Shown here one piece after another: positions 7,595 through 16,532 of a stretch of DNA of 64,000 nt. The notes beneath the pieces are model-generated. The model saw only the letters and a list, made by a program, of their open reading frames with translations, had not been told where the DNA came from and did not search any database. The translations under genes were made by a program, and so were the position numbers. Source of the stretch: Streptomyces actinomycinicus (GTDB taxonomy: Bacteria > Actinomycetota > Actinomycetes > Streptomycetales > Streptomycetaceae); the NCBI RefSeq assembly GCF_016741775.1, contig NZ_JAERRK010000007.1, positions 248,001-312,000 on the forward strand, in the 5' to 3' direction. How positions within the stretch are numbered: the stretch's first letter is position 1; each line of letters begins with the position of its first letter.

Positions 7595-8734
7595 TCATGG
7601 ATGGGTCGAAGTCCTGACGGTCCGGTGAAGGGTGAAGGGGCGGGGAATCGCGGCGTTGGTCACGATCGGGCGAGGGTCGGCACCGCTGACGGCCAGTCGG
7701 GCGCTGTCGGCCAAGGCGTGGACGGCTTCGGTGGTCAAGGTGTGTGCGATGCCGGCGCCCGCGCAGGTGAACGGTCCGGCGCTGTAGGGGAGGTAGGTTC
7801 CGTGCCCGCTCGCTTCGGCCCACCGTTCGGGGCGGAACGTGCCGGGCGATGTCCAACTGCCGTCGTGGTGCAGGAGGTAGGGACACACCGAGATGTTCGT
7901 CTCGGACGGAAGGGGAACTCCACCGATGTCGATCGGGCCGGGGGCGGTACGGCCGACCATCCAGACGAAAGGCCGGTGCCGCGCGGCCTCCCGCACCACC
8001 GAGTCGGCAGGCCACGGCCAGGGGGACGCCGAGGTGTGGCGCAGTCCGGCCAGCAACACCGACCATCCGACCGAGTAGCCCACGTTCCCCACGATCGAGC
8101 GGAAGAGCAGCATGTACAGGTCCGCTGCCTCCCGGTGAGTGACTTCGGCGGGGCATGCGCTGAGCACCGCGTCCAGGACGTCGCGGGGCTCCCCGGTGCA
8201 GGGCGCCGCGCGGCGCTGTGTGACGTGCTCGGTCAGAGCGGGCTTGAGTCTGGCCCGCAGTGTCTCGGCCCGTACGCGCTGTCGGATGTGGGCGGCCCTG
8301 ACCATCAGGCCACCGTCCACCGCCTGCTCCAGCAGCCTGCGCAACGAGGGCTCGGTGTCAGGGTGCAGCAGAAGACCGGCTGCAGCGCGGTACACCAGCT
8401 GAATTCCGGCTCTGGGCCAGTGACTGTCCCTGGGGAACCCGGCCACCACTTCGGCCAGAGCCGTACGAAGCTCAGGTGTACGTGCCCGCAGGGTTTCCCT
8501 CACGGATTGACCGAGGTGGATCTGGGCGGCCCGTGTGGGGAGGCCGGGAGTGAAGAAGTGGGACATGCCTCGGTTGAAATCGGGACTGCGCAGGACCATC
8601 CGGGCCAGGTCCGCGTCGTTGACGCACCAGACGCCCCACGGAAGCTGGAAAACTCCGCGCGGGTTCCGGCTCGATACGGCCTCGATGAATTCCAGAGGGT
8701 CGTGTCCGAAGCGGCGAAGTTCCCTCCACGTCAT
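7595..8734 (-). CDS. Cytochrome P450, likely peptide-modifying
   Basis: A 379-residue soluble bacterial P450. The heme-binding motif is SAGPFTCAG (Cys324), the K-helix ExxR is E249-A-A-R252, and the FRPERW meander precedes the heme loop. The I-helix (about residues 206-228, LLFRSIVGNVGYSVGW) lacks the usual acid-threonine pair (A/G-G-x-D/E-T), a deviation seen in P450s that do coupling or other unusual chemistry rather than plain hydroxylation. The ATG follows GGGGAGGAAGA. A 25-codon peptide gene begins 20 bases downstream on the same strand. No ferredoxin or ferredoxin reductase gene is adjacent. Confidence 0.9.
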   Translation of the reverse strand: MTWRELRRFGHDPLEFIEAVSSRNPRGVFQLPWGVWCVNDADLARMVLRSPDFNRGMSHFFTPGLPTRAAQIHLGQSVRETLRARTPELRTALAEVVAGFPRDSHWPRAGIQLVYRAAAGLLLHPDTEPSLRRLLEQAVDGGLMVRAAHIRQRVRAETLRARLKPALTEHVTQRRAAPCTGEPRDVLDAVLSACPAEVTHREAADLYMLLFRSIVGNVGYSVGWSVLLAGLRHTSASPWPWPADSVVREAARHRPFVWMVGRTAPGPIDIGGVPLPSETNISVCPYLLHHDGSWTSPGTFRPERWAEASGHGTYLPYSAGPFTCAGAGIAHTLTTEAVHALADSARLAVSGADPRPIVTNAAIPRPFTLHRTVRTSTHP

Positions 8735-8952
8735 TCTTCCTCCCCGCTGAGAGCCACCGCGACAACACTTACCTGAGTGGTTGTCTGGTGATGTCCCCTC
8801 TTACATGCACCCACATGGGGGAACTGATCGCAACCGGGGGTCAGCGCCTCGTCAACCGCACGGCACGGCGGAGTATTCGGAATTCCGCCGGACGCCGTGA
8901 ACCGACCTCAGGAACGACCGCTCGTAGGGGCGGCCGGGACAACGACGGCCGG

Positions 8953-9177
8953 TCACACCTCACCGCTGGCGAACAGTTCGAGGTGACCGCACTTGGGGCA
9001 GCGAAACGCCTCTATCTGCCGCCGGCGACGGCCCATCCGCTTGGCGCCTCCGAGGATCCCCCGCTCCAGCGCACCCTCGATCCAGCGCGCGTAGCCGCGC
9101 GAGTGCTCGCCCGCGTCCTCGATGAAACCCTCGTCCAGGCCGACGGTGCCGCAGTGGGTGCACGTGTAGTTGTTCAT
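8953..9177 (-). CDS. Zinc-ribbon protein
   Basis: A 74-residue protein with CTHC (residues 5-8) and CPKCGH (about 61-66), a four-cysteine zinc ribbon split by a basic helical stretch (GGAKRMGRRRRQIEAF). It resembles small nucleic-acid-related zinc ribbons; its target is unknown. The ATG giving MNNYTCTHCG is the natural start; longer upstream extensions look non-coding. It is 218 bp upstream of the P450 on the same strand, and I see no evidence that it belongs to that pathway. Confidence 0.75.
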   Translation of the reverse strand: MNNYTCTHCGTVGLDEGFIEDAGEHSRGYARWIEGALERGILGGAKRMGRRRRQIEAFRCPKCGHLELFASGEV

Positions 9178-9452
9178 GCCGCGAGTGTAGGAAACGGCCC
9201 GCCCGACCGGCTGCGAAGGGCGGACCAGAGGCGCGGGCCGTCTCCGCGTGCTCCCTGGACAACATGTCCAGGGGTGCCGCCCGTGGTGTCGGCGGGACCC
9301 CTGGTTAGACTGAGGGACAGGACTGCGCCGCCCCCATAGGAAGATCGGCGCAAGGTCAGCCCACGTCGACCACGGGGCGCGTTGCACGCCAGCACGGGAC
9401 CGTTCCCCAACTGCCCGCCTTCAGGGCCGCAGGCCCAGGTCCCGAGAGTCAC

Positions 9453-9980
9453 GTGAGTACCGACACCACACCACGCCCGGCTGCTGCCCGGCGCTTGCTC
9501 GCCGGACGCGCTCCGGCTCCTACCGGACACCGTCACACCCTTCACGCCACCGCCTCAGCCGTCTCCGTGCTGTTGCTCCTGGCCGCGACCGGCGCTGTCC
9601 TGCACGAACCGCTGCTCATCCCGCCCCTCGCGGCCAGCGCCGCTCTCGTGCACAGCACCCCGCAGTTGCCTCTCGCGCAACCGCGCAGCCTCATCGGCGG
9701 CCACCTGTTGTCCGCACTCGGCGGCTACCTGGTACTGGCCGCCTGCGGTAACTCGACCTGGGCTGCCGCACTGGCAGGCGGCCTCGCTCTGGGCACCATG
9801 ATGATCACCAGGACGCCGCACTCCCCCGCGGCGGCCACCGCCGTCATCGTGGTCCTCCAATCACCCGCCCCGCTCCGCTTCCTCAGCCTTCTGCTCACCG
9901 CAACCGTGCTCCTGGTCAGCGCCGGGATCGTCGCGGGGCTGCCCAGACATGCGCCTCGCTATCCCGTCTACTGGTGGTGA
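9453..9980 (+). CDS. HPP family integral membrane protein
   Basis: A 175-residue protein with about five membrane segments (residues 33-53, 57-70, 85-100, 104-118, 145-165). The segments QPRSLIGGHLLSALGGYL and PHSPAAATAVIVV match the PRxxxxGH and HPPAxAxA hallmarks of the HPP family, the second with S for the middle P. The family has been linked to nitrite or small-anion transport in plants and cyanobacteria; substrate here is unknown. It begins with GTG at 9453. The PP2C gene follows 69 bp downstream in the same direction. Confidence 0.8.
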   Translation: MSTDTTPRPAAARRLLAGRAPAPTGHRHTLHATASAVSVLLLLAATGAVLHEPLLIPPLAASAALVHSTPQLPLAQPRSLIGGHLLSALGGYLVLAACGNSTWAAALAGGLALGTMMITRTPHSPAAATAVIVVLQSPAPLRFLSLLLTATVLLVSAGIVAGLPRHAPRYPVYWW

Positions 9981-10049
9981 GGAGCGAGCGGGCACCATCG
10001 CCGGCGCCGCCGGGTGGAATACCCAACATCGGGGAGGCAGGCTGTAGTC

Positions 10050-11219
10050 ATGCGGTCGCTCATCCGCCCGTCCGGTCCACCAGCGGTGGGCGGTCACAGC
10101 CGGGTCCTTTTCAGACTCGCGCAGTGTGTGCCATTCGTGATCATACTGCTCGCGCTGGGGATCGAGCTTTCCCCTGCACACGCGTTGATCACCGGTCCGC
10201 TCCTCGCTGCCATGCCGGCACTGGCCGCGCTGACGATGGGCCCGAAGGGCCCTCTCTCAGCAGCGGCCGGAGCTTTCGCCGTCACCGTCACCACGGCCAC
10301 CCTCCACCACAGCTGGGGTGGCCAGGTCTACAGCAATCTGATCTCCCTCGTCGTGGTGTCGGCAGCGAGTGTCACCATGAGTAGTGCAGTGCGCACGCGC
10401 AGGCAGAGCGAACTCAACCAGGTCCGCCGGGTCGCCGAGGCAGCACAGCGGGTTCTGTTGCGGCCTGTGCCTCCCCGGCTCGGTCCCGTCCAGATGGCCA
10501 GCAAGTACCTCGCGGCGGAGACCGGCGCGCAGATCGGTGGCGATCTGTACGAGGCGGTGCACACTCGGTACGGAGTCCGGATGATCGTGGGAGACGTCCG
10601 GGGCAAGGGGTTGCCCGCCGTGCGCCTGGCCGCGGCCGTGCTGGGTGCGTTCCGGGAGGCTGCGCACTACGAGGAGGACCTGGCGGAGGTGGTGAGTCAC
10701 TGCGCGGCGGCGCTGGAACGCGAGCGGGCGGCGCTCAGGGCGGTTGACCGGGCCGAGGAAGACAATCTGACCGAGGACTTCGTCACCGCGCTCGTGGCTC
10801 AGGTGTCGAACGCCTTCGTGGTTCAGGTCGTCAACCGGGGCCATCCGCCCCCGCTGGTCCTCCGCGAGGGCAAGGTAGAGGCCCTCCACCCCGCCTCTCC
10901 GATGCCTCCCCTGGGCCTGGAGGAGTTCATCACCCTTCCGCCCGCCGAAGCGGACAGCTACCCGTTCGCACCCGGTGACCGTCTTCTGCTGCACACCGAC
11001 GGCGTGATCGAAGCGCGCAGCCCCGGCGGCGAGTTCTTCCCCCTGCCCCAGACCACAGAATCCGTGCACCCCTGTCAGCCGGCGGAGTTCCTGGAGCATC
11101 TGCACCAGGAACTGATCCGGCACACCCACGGCTACCTGGCGGACGATGCGGCGATGCTCCTAGTTGAACGGATCAATGAAGCAGGCGAGAGCACTCTGCA
11201 TTCCCCGCGCACCATCTGA
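10050..11219 (+). CDS. Membrane-anchored PP2C/SpoIIE-family protein phosphatase
   Basis: A 389-residue phosphatase. Three to four hydrophobic segments occupy residues 20-110, then a linker helix (VRTRRQSELNQVRRVAEAAQRVLL) leads into a SpoIIE-type PP2C domain. Its metal-binding signatures are GAQIGGDLYEAV (about residue 160), VGDVRGKGLPAV and a late DDAAMLLV. Such enzymes dephosphorylate STAS anti-sigma antagonists and activate sigma factors. I chose ATG 10050, preceded by GGGGAGG, over a GTG twelve codons upstream. No STAS partner is adjacent. Confidence 0.88.
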   Translation: MRSLIRPSGPPAVGGHSRVLFRLAQCVPFVIILLALGIELSPAHALITGPLLAAMPALAALTMGPKGPLSAAAGAFAVTVTTATLHHSWGGQVYSNLISLVVVSAASVTMSSAVRTRRQSELNQVRRVAEAAQRVLLRPVPPRLGPVQMASKYLAAETGAQIGGDLYEAVHTRYGVRMIVGDVRGKGLPAVRLAAAVLGAFREAAHYEEDLAEVVSHCAAALERERAALRAVDRAEEDNLTEDFVTALVAQVSNAFVVQVVNRGHPPPLVLREGKVEALHPASPMPPLGLEEFITLPPAEADSYPFAPGDRLLLHTDGVIEARSPGGEFFPLPQTTESVHPCQPAEFLEHLHQELIRHTHGYLADDAAMLLVERINEAGESTLHSPRTI

Positions 11220-11552
11220 AGTACCGCAGGCTGCGGAGAGCCCGCTGTCGTCGCCGCGAGTGGAGGACACGACGGACTACGTCGTGGGTCACTCGCGAGG
11301 GTGTGACGCCCGACGCATAGCGGCACGGCACGGAGCGTTCCGGTCAGGTGGTATTCAGCCAGTACGCGGGTGGTACCGCTCACCGACAAGCTCTTGGACA
11401 GCACCGCACGAGGCGCTGCGCTCCTGAAGGTCCCGAGGTGTCGGACGGCACCGGGGCAGCGGGCCCAGTGCGTTCGGCGCGGTGTCCATGCCCGAGTAGT
11501 CGCGGCGCCGGAGTCTTTCGGCGTCGCACCAGCACAAGGACCAGAACCCCAC
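11220..11552. other. 333-bp intergenic stretch before the dioxygenase operon
   Basis: A short inverted repeat (CACGAC/GTCGTG, 11268-11286) lies 49 bp after the phosphatase stop and could be a weak terminator. The rest should contain the promoter of the dioxygenase operon; no gene is visible. Confidence 0.4.
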
Positions 11553-12326
11553 ATGACCACCGCTCTGATATCCGTGCCCGAGACCATCGCCGCTGTGGGT
11601 CCCGACCTTCGCGAGGAGCTGCGCGAGAAGCGCTACGCCCTGGTGTCGGCCGGCGACCTCACGCTGCGCCCCGAACTCGCCGCCGCGTTCGACGATCTCC
11701 AGGCGTCCTGGGGCCGGCTCACCCCGGACGTGCACTTCGGAGGTGAGGACCGTGCCGTGCGCACGCGCCGTTACAGCGACTTCACCTATGTACCCGCCAC
11801 CGGCGAGCTGTCACCGCTCGACCACGTCGCGTACATCCAGAGCAAGGAGATGAACTCCTTCGTCGGCGGGATCGAGCGTCATTTCGGGGACGTTGAGGAG
11901 GAGACGTTCCTCAACCCGCTCTTCCGGGCCCTCGTGCGCTACGACTTCGAGAACCTCCCCATCGAGGACGAGTACCGCGACCGTGCCTGGCAGTGCCAGG
12001 TCCACCAGATCCGCATCGAGATCAACCCGGGCAAGTACAACGAGCTGGTGCCCGAGGGAATCCACTCCGACGGCTACCCGTGGGCCGGACTGCACCTGAT
12101 ATCCCGCGTGGACGTCGAGGGCGGCCACAGCACCGTCTTCACCTGGGAGGAGGAGCCGCTGGCCAAGGCCACCTTCCTGAACCCGCTGGACTCGCTCCTC
12201 TTCGAGGACCGCCGGATGAAGCACCACGTGACCGGTCTCAGCGCCGCCGAGGACCGCGGGGGATACCGGGACGTCCTGGCCATCTCCTTCTCGCTGCCCG
12301 GCTCCCCGTACGAGACGCTCGTCTGA
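11553..12326 (+). CDS. 2-oxoglutarate/Fe(II) dioxygenase of the BsmA/IDO (amino-acid hydroxylase) type
   Basis: A 257-residue enzyme matching the 2OG-Fe dioxygenase family that includes Bacillus L-isoleucine 4-hydroxylase (IDO) and BsmA. The iron ligands are visible as HSD in EGIHSDGYPWAGLHLI (about residues 170-185) and a distal His in RMKHHVTGL (about 223). Established members hydroxylate free aliphatic amino acids such as Ile, Leu or Met. The ATG at 11553 follows AAGGA; longer starts run through non-coding-looking sequence. Its stop overlaps the acetyltransferase start (TGATG), and branched-chain amino acid exporter genes follow, so a hydroxylated amino acid is the likely product. Confidence 0.88.
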   Translation: MTTALISVPETIAAVGPDLREELREKRYALVSAGDLTLRPELAAAFDDLQASWGRLTPDVHFGGEDRAVRTRRYSDFTYVPATGELSPLDHVAYIQSKEMNSFVGGIERHFGDVEEETFLNPLFRALVRYDFENLPIEDEYRDRAWQCQVHQIRIEINPGKYNELVPEGIHSDGYPWAGLHLISRVDVEGGHSTVFTWEEEPLAKATFLNPLDSLLFEDRRMKHHVTGLSAAEDRGGYRDVLAISFSLPGSPYETLV

Positions 12327-12802
12327 TGGGTGCCGCCGCTCCCGCGCTCATCAGTCGACCGCGGCCCGAGGCCGTCTGGCGCCCCCTGACCTCGACTCCC
12401 ATGGCGGCGGCGGACGTCGGGCAGGTGATCGAGCTGCTCCGGGCCGCCCCGCAGACGGCCTACTGCGAATGGGAGGACGCGGCACTGCTGCGCGGCCACC
12501 TCTCGCACTCGGCCGACCTGTGCCGCGTGGTACGTGACGGTTCGGGCCGCGTTGTGGCCGCGCTGATCGCCGGCTCCTTCGGTGTGCGCGGCAGCATCAG
12601 CCACGCCGTGGTCGCGCCGGGCCACCGGCGCAGCGGCCTGGCCCGGGTGATGGCAACCGACGCGCTCGCGGCCTTCCGCCGCAGGGGGGTGCGGCGCGTC
12701 GCCCTGGCCGTCCTCGACGGCAACCCGGCTGCCGCCGCCCTGTGGACACGGGCTGGCTTCAGTCCGGTCCATGGCGAGAGGACGTACGAATGCGACCTGT
12801 AG
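12326..12802 (+). CDS. GNAT-family N-acetyltransferase
   Basis: A 158-residue acetyltransferase. The acetyl-CoA loop is VVAPGHRRSGLARVMATDAL (about residues 92-111, Q/RxxGxG/A type), followed by the typical C-terminal NPAAAALWTRAGFSPV. It starts at the ATG that overlaps the dioxygenase stop and itself overlaps azlC by 13 bases, so it is translationally coupled on both sides. Given its position between an amino-acid dioxygenase and an amino-acid exporter, acetylation of the (hydroxy) amino acid is a reasonable inference. Confidence 0.88.
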   Translation: MGAAAPALISRPRPEAVWRPLTSTPMAAADVGQVIELLRAAPQTAYCEWEDAALLRGHLSHSADLCRVVRDGSGRVVAALIAGSFGVRGSISHAVVAPGHRRSGLARVMATDALAAFRRRGVRRVALAVLDGNPAAAALWTRAGFSPVHGERTYECDL

Positions 12803-13680
12803 CAGCTGCCTCCCCGGAACGGCAGGCCACTACCTCCCCGAAACGGCAGGCCACCGCCTCCCTGGAACGCCAGGCCACTGCCTCCCCGGTACGGCAGGCC
12901 TGTTCAGCCGGTCCGCCCGCGGCGCGGAAGTCGACCGCTCAGGCGCCGTGGGCGGCCGGCCTCGGCCTCGCGATGCCGGTGATGCTCGGATACGTGCCGG
13001 TTGCCTTCGCGTTCGGCGTACTCGGACACACCGCCGGGCTGCCAGGGTGGGCCACCGCAGCCATGTCCCTGTTCGTCTACGGCGGTTCGTCCCAGTTCGC
13101 AGCTCTCCAGCTCATCACGGTGGGCGCGGCGCCCTACGCCGTGATCCTCACGACCTTCGTCGTCAACCTCCGTCATCTGCTGTTCGCGGCCTCTGTCGCA
13201 CCGCGACTGGCAGGATGGCGACGCGTCGAACAGGCCGCGTTCGCCTATGAGCTGACGGACGAGGCGTTCGCCGTGCACTCCGCGCAGTACGCCGAGCGCG
13301 CGCACCGCTCCAAGGCCGAGGTCTTCGCCTTCAACGCCGCCGTGCACGCGTCCTGGGTTACCGGGACGGTGCTCGGCACGCTGGCCGGCGACCTGGTACA
13401 CGACGTGGAGGCACTCGGCCTCGACTACGCCCTGCCCGCCATGTTCATGGCCCTGCTGGCCGCCGGCATCGTCGCGGACCTGCGAAGCCTCGCGGTCGCC
13501 GTGACCGCCGGCACCGGCGCCGTGGCCCTGACCCTGCTCGGCCTGCAGTACTGGTCGGTCGTGCTGGCCGCCGCAGCCGCAGCGACGCTCGGCCTCGCCA
13601 TGGCGCCGCGTGACACGCAGCCGGCCGATGAGAACGCAGTCGCCCCAGGCGCAACAGCCCGTCCGGTCGAGTCCCTCTGA
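12790..13680 (+). CDS. azlC: AzlC-family branched-chain amino acid export permease subunit
   Basis: A 296-residue integral membrane protein. The core from about residue 55 (APWAAGLGLAMPVMLGYVPVAFAFGVL) through FVYGGSSQFAALQL and VNLRHLLFAASVAP matches AzlC, the large subunit of the AzlCD exporter of branched-chain amino acids and analogues. Unusually, it has about 50 extra N-terminal residues, including four 8-residue repeats of type SPERQATA, and a charged C-terminal tail. The start is ATG 12790 after GAGAGGA, inside the acetyltransferase gene. azlD follows after 88 bp. Confidence 0.9.
   Translation: MRPVAAASPERQATTSPKRQATASLERQATASPVRQACSAGPPAARKSTAQAPWAAGLGLAMPVMLGYVPVAFAFGVLGHTAGLPGWATAAMSLFVYGGSSQFAALQLITVGAAPYAVILTTFVVNLRHLLFAASVAPRLAGWRRVEQAAFAYELTDEAFAVHSAQYAERAHRSKAEVFAFNAAVHASWVTGTVLGTLAGDLVHDVEALGLDYALPAMFMALLAAGIVADLRSLAVAVTAGTGAVALTLLGLQYWSVVLAAAAAATLGLAMAPRDTQPADENAVAPGATARPVESL
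12811..12906 (+). repeat. Four 24-bp in-frame tandem repeats in azlC
   Basis: Four consecutive 24-base units encode SPERQATT, SPKRQATA, SLERQATA and SPVRQACS. The units differ at a few bases each, and all keep frame. They lie directly after the azlC start region and add a basic, polar cytosolic extension absent from typical AzlC proteins. Confidence 0.85.
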
Positions 13681-13768
13681 ACCCCTCCGGCCCACCCGGC
13701 CCACCCGGCCAGACCTCCCCGAACGCACCGGCTGTCCCGGCCGGGCCCCCCTTGTAAGGACGCAACGC

Positions 13769-14098
13769 ATGATGAGCGATCCGGCCCTCGCCCTGACCAT
13801 CGTCGGCATGGCCGCCGTGACCTTCGGGCCACGGCTGCTGCCCACACTCTTCCTCGCGGCGGCCGAACTGCCCCGGCCAGTCGTGACGTGGCTCCGGCAG
13901 GTTCCGCCCGCAGTGATCGCTGCGCTGCTCACCCCGCCTCTCCTGCTGCCTTCCGGTCACTTGGACCTGGGCCCCCACAACTACGCACTCTGGCTCGCCG
14001 TGCCGACCCTCCTGCTGGCCTGGCGCACCCGGAGCTTCTACCTCACCATCGGCTTCGGTATCGGATCCCTCGCCCTGCTCCGTCTCCTCATGGGCTGA
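13769..14098 (+). CDS. azlD: AzlD-family small subunit of amino acid exporter
   Basis: A 109-residue protein with four predicted membrane segments. ALTIVGMAAVTFGPRLLPTLFL at the N-terminus and the PPAVIAALLTPPLLLP segment fit AzlD, the obligate small partner of AzlC. Two adjacent ATG codons at 13769 and 13772 follow AAGGA. It ends the dioxygenase-GNAT-azlC-azlD set and converges on a LysR gene. Confidence 0.9.
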   Translation: MMSDPALALTIVGMAAVTFGPRLLPTLFLAAAELPRPVVTWLRQVPPAVIAALLTPPLLLPSGHLDLGPHNYALWLAVPTLLLAWRTRSFYLTIGFGIGSLALLRLLMG

Positions 14099-14252
14099 CG
14101 TAGCCGGCTCCGGGCGAGCGCACGAGCGGGGTCGTGATACGGCTCAAGGCCCTGCCGAACACCGGGCGGACGATCATTGAAAGCAGACGCGCGCTTGCGT
14201 AGCCGGTTCACGTGGTTTCACCGATGTGCTCGGCCGTCCCTCTGCGAAAAGC

Positions 14253-14577
<325 letters not shown>

Positions 14578-15468
14578 ACGAGCGAGGGCGGGAGGTGAGC
14601 TGCTGCCATGCGAGGGAGGACGACAGGGTGGCCGCCGCTCGCCGCGAGGGCGATCATGGCGGTGAAGTCGGAGCAGATGTGCCGTATCTGCGGGGTGAAT
14701 CCCGCCGACCGGCATGCCTGGAGGACTGCTGCGCCGCACGCGGTCTCCGCGGGGGCGGTGATCCACGGTGCCCCGGCGAGGTCGCGCAATTCGACGGGAG
14801 ATCCTTCCGCGGCGACCGCGGGGTGGTCCCGTCGGACCACCGCGACCAGCGGGTCGACGTGCAGCTCATGGCTCTCGACACCCAGCGGCGCTGGATCGGC
14901 GAGGTTCGTGTAGCGGTAGACCAGCGCGACGTCGACACGTCGCTGGAGCAGCAGCCGCACGGCGAGTTCCGGTTCGGCCTCGGTGATGTGCAGGCGCAGG
15001 CCGGGGTGGGTGCTTTCCAGCGCGTGGCCGAGTGGAGCCGCGAGGGGGGCGAGGGCACTGGGGAAGCAGGCGAGGTGCAACGGGCCGACCGGCTCCGCGG
15101 CCTGGCTGCGCAGGTGCCGTTGCGCTCGATCGAGGGCATCGAGCACCTGCTCGGTGTCTTCGGCCAGCCGGTGTCCGGCGGGCGTGAGACGAATGGACCG
15201 GCCTGTGCGTTCCAGCAGGCGGGTGCGGGTCTCCTCCTCCAGGAGCCGGAGCTGCTGCGAAACGGCGGAGGGGGTCACGCCGTGCAGTTCTGCCACCGCG
15301 GTCACGGTCTCGTGGGCGGCCAGATCACGCAGGAGGACCAGGCGTCGGACATCGAGCATTAGTTCAGCTTAAACGAATGGTGTAGCTGATGTAGCTGGAC
15401 AGGAACTACCTCCGGCGGCGACGCTGGCGGCCTGTCCCACCCCGCTCAGCAGCACCAGGAGCTGTCCT

Positions 15469-16512
15469 ATGCGCGCCACCGTGATCCATGGCCCGAATGA
15501 CATCCGGATCGAGGAGGTTCCGGACCCCCGGATCCAGCATCCAGCGGACGCGGTCGTGCGTGTGGTCAGCGCCTGTATCTGCGGCAGTGATCTGTGGGCG
15601 TACCGCGGGGTGGCCTCGCGCGTGGCCGGTCAGCGCATCGGGCACGAGTTCCTGGGCATCGTCGAGGAGGTCGGCGCCGAGGTGACCGGCTTCACGCGCG
15701 GTGATTTCGTGGTCGCGCCCTTCGTCTGGTCCGACGGCACCTGTGACTACTGCCGGGAGGGCCTCCAGACCTCCTGCCCGCACGGCGGGTTCTGGGGGGA
15801 GGTCGGATCCGACGGCGGCCAGGGCGAGGCCGTCCGTGTGCCCTACGCCGACGGAACCCTCGTCGGACTGCCCCGGGACGCCGTCACCGACGAGAAGCTC
15901 CTCCCCGGCCTGCTGGCCCTCTCCGACGTGATGAGCACCGGGCACCACGCCGCCGTCTCGGCCCGGGTCCGCCCCGGGGCCACGGTCGCTGTCGTGGGCG
16001 ACGGAGCGGTCGGTCTGTGCGGCGTGCTGGCCGCCCGTCGCCTTGGCGCCGACCGGATCATCGCGCTCGGCCGGCACCAGGCCCGCACGGACATCGCGCG
16101 CGTGTTCGGCGCCACCGACGTCGTCGCCGAACGCGGTGAGGCGGCGATCGAGGCGATCCGGGACATGACCGGCGGCCAGGGCGCACACGCCGTACTGGAA
16201 GCCGTCGGCACCGAGGAATCGATGCGTACCGCCATCTCCATCACCCGTGACGGCGGCGCCGTGGGCTATGTCGGCGTACCGCACGGCGGCAGCGCCGGCG
16301 TGGACATCAGTCAGATGTTCGACCGCAACATCACCCTGGCAGGCGGCGTGGCCCCTGCGCGCGCCTACATACCCGACCTGCTCAGCGACGTGCTGGCGGG
16401 CGTCATCGACCCTGCTCCGGTGTTCGACAGGACCGTCGACCTCGACGGGGTGCCGGACGGCTACCGCGCCATGGACGACCGGTCCGCGCTGAAAGTCCGC
16501 ATCGCCTTCTGA
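15469..16512 (+). CDS. Zinc-dependent alcohol dehydrogenase (MDR superfamily)
   Basis: A 347-residue medium-chain dehydrogenase. The catalytic zinc region is ACICGSDLWAYRG (Cys38) with GHEFLGIVEEVG (His59-Glu60). The structural zinc loop near residue 92 is reduced (CDYC...C) compared with the full four-cysteine form. The Rossmann glycine motif is VVGDGAVGLCG at about 176-186. It probably oxidises or reduces an alcohol/aldehyde with NAD(P). AGGAG precedes the ATG. It forms a likely operon with the NAD(P)-binding reductase 20 bp downstream and is divergent from the LysR gene. Confidence 0.92.
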   Translation: MRATVIHGPNDIRIEEVPDPRIQHPADAVVRVVSACICGSDLWAYRGVASRVAGQRIGHEFLGIVEEVGAEVTGFTRGDFVVAPFVWSDGTCDYCREGLQTSCPHGGFWGEVGSDGGQGEAVRVPYADGTLVGLPRDAVTDEKLLPGLLALSDVMSTGHHAAVSARVRPGATVAVVGDGAVGLCGVLAARRLGADRIIALGRHQARTDIARVFGATDVVAERGEAAIEAIRDMTGGQGAHAVLEAVGTEESMRTAISITRDGGAVGYVGVPHGGSAGVDISQMFDRNITLAGGVAPARAYIPDLLSDVLAGVIDPAPVFDRTVDLDGVPDGYRAMDDRSALKVRIAF

Positions 16513-16532
16513 GCCGCCACGAGGAGAAGTCC

